Source of the DNA: Branchiostoma floridae
Taxonomy: Eukaryota > Chordata > Leptocardii > Amphioxiformes > Branchiostomatidae
DNA length: 22,116 nucleotides
Assembly (NCBI RefSeq): GCF_000003815.2
Contig: NC_049995.1
Span: 18,192,766 to 18,214,881 of the forward strand
Direction: 5' to 3'
Of this stretch, positions 20,701 to 22,116 are shown piece after piece (within the stretch, counting starts at the first letter, position 1; the number at the start of each line of letters is the position of its first letter). A program made the translations under genes and the position numbers. Below the pieces are notes generated by a model. That model saw only the letters and a list, made by a program, of their open reading frames with translations, did not search any database and was not told where the DNA came from.

Positions 20701-20718
20701 TTCCCCTCTGCAGCCTGA
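2756..20718 (+). CDS. Secreted WxxW-lustrin-VWA-WAP multidomain protein (17 exons, spliced)
   Basis: The spliced gene model joins 2756-2849, 6562-6658, 6839-6891, 7473-7751, 8254-8411, 8779-8902, 9619-9743, 10468-10612, 10920-11015, 11468-11668, 12734-12865, 13545-13723, 14980-15138, 15625-15678, 19699 into the gap (from 19892), 20130-20255 and 20714-20718. Every junction is GT-AG and phases agree throughout, except across the gap where they cannot be tested. Order of modules: signal peptide, eight-Cys module, four WxxW domains (mucin/CILP family; WxxW is also the C-mannosylation motif), lustrin-type Cys-rich repeat, PPPPP linker, VWA with MIDAS residues DLSSS, THT and TDG, then WAP. Length is at least about 740 residues. 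The likely role is extracellular (matrix, mucus, adhesion or protease control), inferred from the domains. I do not recognise a named orthologue. The exon 9/10 junction is the least secure, and part of the VWA C-terminus may be hidden by the gap. Confidence 0.85.
2850..3530. other. Intron 1, 5' part: nothing recognised
   Basis: The sequence is AT-rich with short incidental frames on both strands (for example 3064-3348). None carries a recognisable motif. A degenerate repeat begins downstream of this stretch. Confidence 0.5.
3530..3840. repeat. Degenerate tandem repeat, about 76-90 bp period
   Basis: Three imperfect copies start near 3611, 3687 and 3775 with TTCTGTCT(C/T)(T/C)(A/C)AAG followed by A(C/G)T(G/A)AATTTC. 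The first two also share CTTGCATGAAGATTGAAG-like sequence. Related TTCTTG / CAAGAA blocks appear upstream to about 3440. This is a decayed minisatellite or a tandemly duplicated element fragment in intron 1. Confidence 0.5.
3885..5746 (-). mobile_element. Decayed, 5'-truncated non-LTR retrotransposon (LINE) in antisense
   Basis: The minus strand encodes a broken reverse transcriptase. From 5746 down to 4718 runs an open frame with a linker region, then FRQGRST, then the VFIDFRKAFDSIDRNK motif (about 4886-4935) that carries the first catalytic Asp. A frameshift near 4745-4760 leads into a second frame with the FADD catalytic motif (about 4608-4619) and a DFKYLGG block. Further frames at 4375-4094 and 4244-3972 hold the C-terminal thumb/tail region (RQRRLNLVGYAIRH, then RRRGRP). 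Beyond an in-frame stop at 3972, homologous sequence continues to a stop at 3885-3887. No endonuclease domain is visible, so it is 5'-truncated, and at least two frameshifts and one stop make it dead. Clade is uncertain (RTE/CR1-like). The 5' edge is approximate. Confidence 0.85.
5747..6561. other. Intron 1, 3' part
   Basis: No gene is recognised. AT-rich sequence contains an AATAAA followed by an A-run (about 6162-6172), which could be the 3' end of a retroposed element, but I could not identify one. Short frames (5790-5984, 5992-6228) have no recognisable domains. The region ends in the exon 2 acceptor TCTCTGATTAG. Confidence 0.4.
6562..6658 (+). CDS. Exon 2: cysteine-rich module, first part
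   Basis: It encodes DIAMTECPDGQPLVYC..DPC....CPAGTQC, entering in phase 1 and leaving in phase 2 at CAGTGTGT|GTAAGT. With exon 3 it forms a compact eight-cysteine module with the pattern CPDG-x-C-x-DPC-x-C-x-C-x-YCGGC-x-C. Similar CPDG...DPC...YCGGCNA modules occur in secreted invertebrate proteins, but I cannot assign a named domain with certainty. It is probably a small disulfide-bonded unit outside the cell. Confidence 0.75.
6839..6891 (+). CDS. Exon 3: cysteine-rich module, second part
   Basis: It encodes VSNYCGGCNAECVPIKPPG, entering in phase 2 and leaving in phase 1 at CCTG|GTGAGG. It supplies the last three cysteines of the module begun in exon 2 and a short Pro-rich hinge before the WxxW region. 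The acceptor is a good CTGCTACAG. Both ends agree in phase with their neighbours. Confidence 0.75.
6892..7472. other. Intron 3: no feature recognised
   Basis: This is AT-rich intron sequence with no detectable repeat, open frame or element. It ends at acceptor CTGACCACAG before the first WxxW exon. Confidence 0.6.
7473..7751 (+). CDS. Exon 4: WxxW domain 1 (single exon)
   Basis: One exon of 93 codons encodes a complete WxxW domain (Mucin2_WxxW / CILP-type). The order is C-x-SWTNWFDRDNPSVTGDWE, ENPGQIC, GFVCRKDDQ, then TCLDYEVRFCCP. The WTNW core is the family signature and a potential C-mannosylation site. Six cysteines are shared with the three following domains. It carries one extra cysteine (FAFCDATTG) where the other three have Tyr (KYDTT, FYDVT, YYDTA). 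Phase 1 at both ends makes the exon symmetric and easy to duplicate. It is the only one of the four domains without an internal intron. Confidence 0.9.
7790..8253 (+). repeat. Array of truncated exon-5 starts with acceptors
   Basis: Intron 4 holds about seven copies of the exon 5 acceptor plus a variable amount of exon 5. Polypyrimidine-AG then TTCCAGACTG(C/T)C is seen at copy starts near 7792, 7866, 7927, 7965, 8003, 8041 and 8131, before the true exon start at 8254. The longest copies run through the equivalents of CPAGSWTPWFDRD. Copies are separated by TCATGTGTGACTTGTTTACAG-like linker, itself repeated. No copy has a donor, so they look like decoy acceptors. Confidence 0.85.
8254..8411 (+). 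CDS. Exon 5: WxxW domain 2, N-terminal half
   Basis: It encodes VPDCPAGSWTPWYDRD, VTGDWETLGSLRKENPGRIC and PTAVHARVISTQ, ending in phase 0 at ACACAG|GTACCG. It matches WxxW domain 1 nearly throughout. The intron falls after ARVISTQ, a position with no intron in domain 1 and different from domains 3 and 4. The acceptor is the last of a series of near-identical acceptors upstream; this copy is chosen because only here does the frame stay open into the rest of the domain. Confidence 0.85.
8412..8778. other. Intron 5, containing an interspersed repeat copy
   Basis: A 367-nt intron. The central part (about 8568-8718) is a copy of an interspersed repeat also found in intron 14, listed separately. 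The remainder shows nothing recognisable. It ends with acceptor CCTCTAACCAG. Confidence 0.6.
8568..8718 (+). repeat. Interspersed repeat, intact copy (empty site)
   Basis: This copy aligns with the reverse complement of 15815-15944 plus 19391-19440. Shared blocks are the CCCCCCTCGT-like stretch, TTGGGATTG, CCGCCGCAAAAGCGCCACC (CTCGCC here), AACTCCAGT and AGACATC(A/G)AAACGT. The intron 14 copy is split by a 3.4-kb transposon; this copy is not split and so shows the pre-insertion arrangement. The family is unknown. Confidence 0.75.
8779..8902 (+). CDS. Exon 6: WxxW domain 2, C-terminal half
   Basis: It encodes VEASLAGEVLYKYDTTSGF, ACRKVDQDDN and TCLEYEVRFCCP. It enters in phase 0 and leaves in phase 1 at CCTC|GTGAGT. 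It completes the six-cysteine pattern of the second WxxW domain (C..IC..C..C..CC). Confidence 0.85.
8903..9618. other. Intron 6: no element recognised
   Basis: About 716 nt without a gene or recognisable element. A short TTG microsatellite lies at about 9310-9329. The acceptor is CCCTACCCCAG. Confidence 0.6.
9619..9743 (+). CDS. Exon 7: WxxW domain 3, N-terminal half
   Basis: It encodes CPNWTPWFDRDNPSATGDWE, LSHLRPENPGQIC and PTDIQ, ending in phase 0 at ATACAG|GTCTGT. It is closely similar to domains 1 and 2. The intron position, after PTDIQ, lies seven residues N-terminal to the intron of domain 2 when the domains are aligned. Confidence 0.85.
9744..10467 (+). repeat. About 123-bp tandem array carrying the exon 8 acceptor and first codons
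   Basis: Intron 7 is almost wholly repeats. Each unit has a TTTG-rich stretch, GCGTCATCGTAATGTGTAGGG, a TTTTCGAAC(A/G)AAACCAGACACT block, then TGTAACCTCTACACCACCACAG followed by GTTCGCGTCATCGCC. Copies of the junction start at 9871, 9994, 10116, 10239 and 10338; the functional exon starts at 10468. Spacings are 123, 122, 123, 99 and 130. Each unit carries a possible branch point (TGTAAC), an acceptor, and about eight codons related to VRVKGTGQ. Confidence 0.9.
10468..10612 (+). CDS. Exon 8: WxxW domain 3, C-terminal half
   Basis: It encodes VRVKGTGQDAFLTGEVFEFY, DVTTGFVCKKEDQPDD and TCLDYEVRFCCP. Phase is 0 in and 1 out (CCCC|GTGAGT). It completes the third WxxW domain. The acceptor used is the last of six near-identical ones; only this copy continues into coding sequence matching the other domains. 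Confidence 0.85.
10613..10919. other. Intron 8: nothing recognised
   Basis: A 307-nt AT-rich intron with no visible repeat or element. It ends with acceptor CCTTCACCTCAG. Confidence 0.6.
10920..11015 (+). CDS. Exon 9: WxxW domain 4, N-terminal part
   Basis: It encodes RTCARWTQWFDRDNVSGTGD, then WEVLYALANGNPG. It enters in phase 1, and the predicted donor is CCAG|GTTGGT (phase 1). The WTQWFDRD core is intact. The stretch YALANGNPG aligns residue for residue with SHLRPENPG of domain 3, so the intron lies earlier than in domains 2 and 3. The donor is weaker than the others and the join to exon 10 creates a redundancy (see exon 10). Confidence 0.7.
11016..11467. other. Intron 9: nothing recognised
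   Basis: A 452-nt AT-rich intron with no repeat or element seen. Its last bases before the predicted acceptor still resemble WxxW coding sequence: GTG ATA GTC GGC CTC aligns with the VLSHL codons of exon 7. Confidence 0.5.
11468..11668 (+). CDS. Exon 10: WxxW domain 4, C-terminal part
   Basis: It encodes VGLRPEYPGKIC, PTDVEARVIATQQEASETGE, FVYYDTANGFACRNN and CLDYEVRFCCP. Phase is 1 in (acceptor TTGTGATAG) and 1 out (CCAG|GTAAGC). No intron occurs at the site split in domains 2 and 3. Joined to exon 9, the domain reads NPG then VGLRPEYPG, so about nine residues are represented twice. Either a real insertion exists in this domain or one of the two splice sites differs from my choice. The 3' end of the exon seeds a 19-nt repeat array. 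Confidence 0.75.
11669..12127 (+). repeat. 19-nt minisatellite of the exon 10 donor junction (about 24 copies)
   Basis: The unit is GTAAGCTTCTGCTGTCCAG (variants GTAGGC, GCCCAG, GTCGAG, GTACAG), spaced at exactly 19 nt in the copies I measured (11669, 11688, 11707). It is the exon 10 end (codons for FCCP plus CAG) joined to its GTAAG donor, iterated. Each unit is a donor match and also, because TTCTGCTGTCCAG is pyrimidine-rich and ends in CAG, an acceptor match. The true exon 10 donor is the first copy. The minus strand is free of stops by accident of the repeat. Confidence 0.95.
12242..12733 (+). repeat. 60-nt tandem array of the exon 11 acceptor plus exon start (about 8 copies)
   Basis: Units start after AG near 12242, 12303, 12363, 12423, 12483, 12549, 12615 and a degenerate one near 12675; the real exon starts at 12734. 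Each unit is the first ~46 nt of exon 11 (codons for DPYCPSGDPFLPNYYC) followed by TATGTCTCCACAG. The embedded CCTAAC lies about 23 nt before the next AG, so every unit supplies its own branch point, pyrimidine tract and acceptor. TGA codons in some units block a read-through coding version. One copy (near 12675) has lost its AG. Confidence 0.95.
12734..12865 (+). CDS. Exon 11: lustrin-type cysteine-rich repeat
   Basis: This symmetric phase 1-1 exon of 44 codons encodes DPYCPSGDPFLPNYFCGRG, then RCPPGYYCEIEPADRWAVCC and PSEG. The pattern CPSG-x-P-x-FCGRG-x-CPPGYYC-x-I-x-PADR-x-AVCCP fits the lustrin cysteine-rich repeated domain (six Cys, three disulfides expected). That family occurs in extracellular matrix and protease-inhibitor-like proteins of invertebrates. 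The whole domain lies in one exon, suitable for exon shuffling. The domain name is assigned from memory of the family pattern. Confidence 0.8.
12866..13544. other. Intron 11: GATA-rich simple repeat then unremarkable sequence
   Basis: The first third includes an imperfect GATA/TAGA tract (about 13000-13195), listed separately. The rest shows no gene or element. The acceptor is TTCATTTTCTACAG. Confidence 0.6.
13000..13195. repeat. Imperfect GATA (TAGA) microsatellite
   Basis: Repeated GATAGATA blocks are interrupted by AGAGAGA and CTAGCTAG. This is simple-sequence DNA in intron 11, probably polymorphic. Confidence 0.85.
13545..13723 (+). CDS. Exon 12: Pro-rich linker and start of VWA domain
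   Basis: It encodes a linker with PPPPP, then VCSLDLILVVDLSSSISMSA and FSIKRFIIDLIYCFIEFCVD, ending at GTCGAG|GTGAGT. Phase is 1 in, 0 out. DLSSS is the first MIDAS motif (DxSxS) of a von Willebrand factor A domain, following the hydrophobic first strand LDLILVV. The exon 3' end and donor seed a 31-nt repeat array in the following intron. Confidence 0.9.
13724..14392 (+). repeat. 31-nt array of the exon 12 donor junction (about 19 copies)
   Basis: The unit is GTGAGT(C/T)ATAGAGCTGTGTG followed by TGGATGTCGGG, spaced 31 nt, with a few 21-nt deletions (near 13921 and 14190) and longer units. It mirrors the exon 12 end GAGTTCTGTGTAGATGTCGAG-like sequence joined to GTGAGT. Nearly every copy retains a GTGAGT or GTAAGT donor. 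Late copies (about 14240-14392) recover more exon sequence, including equivalents of CTCATCTACTGCTTCATTGA. The upstream context is purine-rich, so unlike the intron 10 array these are donors only. Confidence 0.95.
14393..14979. repeat. Intron 12, 3' part with GA-rich polypurine tract
   Basis: From about 14579 to 14872 the plus strand is an almost pure purine GAGA-rich tract, including a perfect (GA)n run near 14673-14705. It sits only about 110 nt upstream of exon 13, whose acceptor is TAACTGCTCCGTAG. Such tracts are prone to slippage and triplex formation. Open frames on the minus strand here are Ser/Leu-rich artefacts. Confidence 0.85.
14980..15138 (+). CDS. Exon 13: VWA domain, middle
   Basis: It encodes IGIITYDCVPTWYLPICTYP, MEDPTLMDTVNCLMYTAGGE and THTGGALRYMADT, phase 0 at both ends, with donor GATACG|GTAGGG. 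The GIITY strand and the Thr of GGETHTGGAL (second MIDAS element) are in their expected VWA places. Cysteines at DC, IC and NC are extra to a typical VWA and may form additional disulfides. Confidence 0.9.
15139..15624. other. Intron 13, containing a partial copy of exon 13
   Basis: This is a 486-nt intron. Its first part (to about 15300) is a diverged duplicate of the end of exon 13 with its donor, listed separately. The rest has a TTTG microsatellite (15186-15206) and nothing else recognised. The acceptor is TGTGTTTCCCCAG. Confidence 0.7.
15226..15330 (+). repeat. Diverged duplicate of exon 13 3' end, donor and following intron
   Basis: The 60 nt at 15226-15285 match 15079-15138 of exon 13 and remain open in the same frame, coding LYTGYGGSRTGLAIRYMTDT against MYTAGGETHTGGALRYMADT. 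The donor is preserved (GATACG|GTAGGA) and the next bases ATTACACTT also match. Further intronic sequence (TTTG run, ACATGTGTGT) repeats too, giving a unit of about 147 bp. The upstream half of exon 13 and its acceptor are not included. Confidence 0.85.
15625..15678 (+). CDS. Exon 14: VWA domain, MIDAS aspartate
   Basis: A short 54-nt exon encodes ADFRDGFPRAAVVITDGQ, phase 0 at both ends (donor GGACAG|GTGAGG). VVITDG is the central hydrophobic strand with the third MIDAS residue (Asp). It joins in frame to SGDEYTAEANAARAAGI of exon 15, the expected next helix of a VWA fold. Confidence 0.9.
15815..15944 (-). repeat. Interspersed repeat, 5' side of the transposon insertion
   Basis: The reverse complement aligns with 8601-8718 in intron 5 through TTGGGATTG, CCGCCGCAAAAGCGCCACC, AACTCCAGTTAGAAGC and AGACATCGAAACGTTAGCAA. 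At its TTTGGG end it is interrupted by the CACAG-ended transposon. Its remaining part reappears at 19391-19440 (ACGTTTTTGAG, CCCCCCTCGTCACGG). Confidence 0.75.
16290..17580. repeat. Tandem repeat array in the left half of the transposon (period up to 297 bp)
   Basis: At least four copies share ATTTTCCGCTCAATATACCA (starts 16434, 16731, 16998, 17220; spacings 297, 267, 222 because of deletions). Each continues through CACATGCGCC, AGTTTAACCAAGA, AGATACAAT, TTTCCGTTACATTTGAGCT, a hairpin, then GATGTCGGAAAGGTAGCGTT and GAAGAGGCATTGC. A partial leading copy begins near 16290. The repeats carry the subterminal TTTCCG/CGGAAAG motifs. Confidence 0.9.
16607..16652. repeat. Perfect 21-bp-stem hairpin
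   Basis: The left arm, ACATAAAAGGGGGGAGGTTT preceded by T, pairs perfectly with 16632-16652 around the 4-nt loop AAGC (16628-16631). The stem is G/C-rich in the centre with six consecutive G:C pairs. A second version at about 16895-16939 has one C fewer in the right arm. A lone right arm lies near 16359-16379 in the leading partial repeat. Confidence 0.95.
18533..18632. repeat. Imperfect inverted repeat inside the transposon
   Basis: GGACTCCAAATTGTGGACTT and AAGTCCACAATTGGACTC form a near-perfect inverted pair about 60 nt apart. It could fold as a stem-loop or mark an older inserted element. No coding role is visible. Confidence 0.7.
18950..19345. repeat. About 180-bp tandem duplication in the right half of the transposon
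   Basis: Two copies share CCCGTATAGGTTACGAAAAA followed by CTGTCATTAACGACGCC (near 18978 and 19158), then GCGTCTAATAGTTGCGGAAA, GGCACGTGA, ACATATAAGTG, GATCTTTACGTTC(A/G)CGGA-like sequence and GTCGTTAAGTTGCGGAAAGG. They carry the CGGAAAG subterminal motif. Confidence 0.85.
19699..19891 (+). CDS. Exon 15: VWA domain, C-terminal part (runs into gap)
   Basis: It encodes SGDEYTAEANAARAAGIGLW, GVAAGHPLLLNPAALVDIAG and GSDRVFGTRFPAACELAQRI, then LAEH. It enters in phase 0 through acceptor TCCTACCAG. The ARAAGI helix followed by GLWGVAAG strand and the LVDIAGGSDRVF segment match the last third of a VWA fold. The exon end and donor are hidden in the N-gap. GC content is much higher than in the surrounding intron, as for the other exons. 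An in-frame ATG at 19681 lies in the intron and is not a start. Confidence 0.85.
19892..20050. other. Assembly gap (159 N)
   Basis: Unsequenced bases hide the 3' end of exon 15, its donor and possibly a further short exon. The next exon enters in phase 1, so the hidden coding must end one base into a codon. Confidence 1.
20130..20255 (+). CDS. Exon 16: WAP four-disulfide-core domain
   Basis: A symmetric phase 1-1 exon of 42 codons encodes GRCPDVTGPGLCVEMCSDDS, then DCRPGQLCCSNGCGHTCQDP and VFG. The eight cysteines follow the WAP pattern C..C...C.....C.....CC...C...C, with the typical D-C-x-x-GQ-x-CC-x-NGCG-x-x-C core. WAP domains are small secreted protease-inhibitor or antimicrobial modules. 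The target cannot be read from sequence. Acceptor TTGTTGTGCAG, donor TTCG|GTAAGT. Confidence 0.92.
20256..20713. other. Last intron, with a diverged copy of the exon 16 donor junction
   Basis: At 20285-20309, CAGACCTCCCAAGACGTTGT followed by CTTCA and GTTAGA mirrors the exon end CACACCTGCCAAGACCCCGT, CTTCG and GTAAGT, 54 nt downstream of the true junction. The duplicate donor is degraded. The rest of the intron shows nothing. The acceptor is TTCCCCTCTGCAG. Confidence 0.7.
20714..20718 (+). CDS. Exon 17: terminal 5-nt coding end and stop codon
   Basis: After the acceptor CCCCTCTGCAG, the phase-1 G from exon 16 plus CC completes Ala, and TGA follows at once (20716-20718). The protein therefore ends two residues after the VF following the WAP domain. 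The coding part of this exon is only five bases; the remainder is 3' UTR. Confidence 0.75.
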
Positions 20719-21500
20719 AGACAGTCTGACGTGAACCTGGATGATACTGATGATCGCTACTGGTTAATAACGGACACTGGTGTCTCCAAGCAGATGTATG
20801 GAGAGACGGCCTGAAGTTTTAGTGTTGACAGGGGGTAGTGTGTCGGAGAACTTGAGTCAGACAGAAACACCCTTCTCCCTACATCTGCTTGAGGATTACA
20901 TTTTAGAATGTTTATTTGTTTATTTTTTGTTTACTAGAAGTGGGAAACTCGCGAATACTTGGCTGGTGTCAAAATATAAACAAACACACAACAAGCCTGA
21001 AAAACATGACACGTCTAAATAATGCCGATCTGAAAATTAGGAAGCAAAATATATCCAAACAACTCCAGATATCAAATACTTGGTAGGAACATTTACATCG
21101 TGAACCCACATTCCCCTAGTCTTTACATTGACTGGTGCATCCATAAAGAATATTACTGTTCTTACATGTAGTTATGGATGTGCAGGTGAGAGAATTTCCC
21201 TATTTATTAGGTACGATAACAGTTTTAAGACTTTTATTCTCCATCTTGACTTTTCTTTGCAAGAAAAGACTACTGCTTTCATACTGTTACTAAATTACGT
21301 ATACTAATCGCTTATACTAATTATTGATAATCATTATAAATAACCAATTATGTATTACTAATACTAAATACTAGTACAGTACTTGATTATTGCTACTTAA
21401 AGACCAGTGCTTAATCACTAATTAACATCATGCCTGCATATTCCTAATTCAAATTATATGTAACCAAGAAATATGAAATAAATGGTGAAAGCCAAGCCGT
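20719..21500 (+). other. 3' untranslated region
   Basis: AT-rich sequence without coding potential follows the stop codon. A short frame at 20780-21022 has no recognisable features. The region ends near a canonical polyadenylation signal. The exact cleavage point is inferred. Confidence 0.55.
21477..21482 (+). terminator. Polyadenylation signal AATAAA
   Basis: AATAAA is followed about 15-35 nt later by a GT/T-rich stretch (GTGTGATTGTTTTTGTTTCG), the expected downstream element. It lies about 760 nt after the stop codon and is the best candidate 3' end of the transcript. Confidence 0.6.
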
Positions 21501-22116
21501 GTGATTGTTTTTGTTTCGTGTTGTTGACTTTTTACAATATTCACTATATTGTAGCTAGGTTTTGCCCCGATCTCCTTACAGCGTCCTCATTCATTAAACT
21601 GTCTCAAATCCACCCAATCCGCTTGTAAAAATGTTGTGCAATACATCAATTGGCCGCATGAGGGCTACTGGCACATGGGTTAGTCCTGGGAAGGAGAACG
21701 TATTTTTTTGCGCAAGGTATGCTGGGAGAGGGTTAAAGTAACCTGGGAACGACTGCCCTGTACCGGATGTTGTTGCCATGACTTCGCAACACAGAATTGC
21801 TACATCTGAGAACCACCAAGGCGCAGTTTTACAAGGTAAATTCTGTTAAAGTACAAAATCCCGCCTTCCGGTGATCACTGTGCTATATACGGTAATCCCT
21901 TGTAAGCATTTACCTTCGTTGAGTACAATAGAACACTCAACTTGAGCACACAGCTCACGTCCATGTTTTCATCTATTGTGGAAAGACCTTTGTCTTCTAC
22001 CAGCTTCCATATTGATTCTACTCTTCATTAGATTTCGTACAGTGATGTGAGCAGTGAAGTAACACTTACTGAAAGGTTTGGGTCGCCTAGGCGCCTGCAC
22101 CTCGTTCAAACATGGC
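21501..22116. other. Downstream flank: nothing recognised
   Basis: I see no supported gene. A 61-codon minus-strand frame (21594-21779) has no recognisable domain. The segment could belong to an interspersed repeat or to an unseen neighbouring gene. Confidence 0.4.

Noticed and set aside
21594-21779. 61-codon minus-strand frame in the 3' flank
   Set aside because: It is short, with no recognised domain or supporting signals. It could be repeat-derived.

Overview
The window looks like draft genomic DNA from an invertebrate deuterostome, most likely a cephalochordate (Branchiostoma-like). This is inferred from an intron-rich gene for a secreted multidomain protein with WxxW (mucin/CILP-type), lustrin-like, VWA and WAP modules, from dense decayed transposons, and from a 159-bp assembly gap. 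No bacterial gene organisation, tRNA, rRNA or CRISPR array was seen.

One plus-strand gene dominates (start codon 2756, stop codon 20718). I resolved 17 coding exons whose splice phases all chain except across the gap at 19892-20050, where continuity cannot be tested. The product is at least about 740 residues: signal peptide, an eight-cysteine module, four WxxW domains, a lustrin-type cysteine-rich repeat, a Pro-rich linker, a VWA domain with an intact MIDAS, and a C-terminal WAP four-disulfide core. It is probably an extracellular matrix, mucus or innate-defence type protein. A CRE/UPRE-like plus CCAAT promoter and a non-coding first exon are possible near 1776-1988. A polyadenylation signal lies at 21477.

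Layout: 1-2755 is upstream DNA with diverged direct repeats, a candidate promoter, a 178-bp MITE with TA target duplication, and a 111-bp tandem duplication touching the start codon. Intron 1 (2850-6561) holds a decayed antisense LINE. 6562-12865 carries the cysteine-rich and WxxW exons. 13545-19891 carries the VWA exons, with a 3.4-kb CACTA-like DNA transposon in intron 14. 20130-20718 carries the WAP exon and a 5-nt terminal coding exon. The rest is 3' UTR and flank.

The standout signal is that many introns contain arrays of the gene's own exon-intron junctions. Copies of the 3' splice site plus exon start lie before exons 5, 8 and 11 (and possibly before the start codon). Copies of the exon end plus 5' splice site lie after exons 10, 12, 13 and 16. 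Intron 10 is almost entirely a 24-copy array of a 19-nt unit that is both a 3' and a 5' splice-site match, followed by an 8-copy array of self-contained 60-nt 3' splice-site modules.
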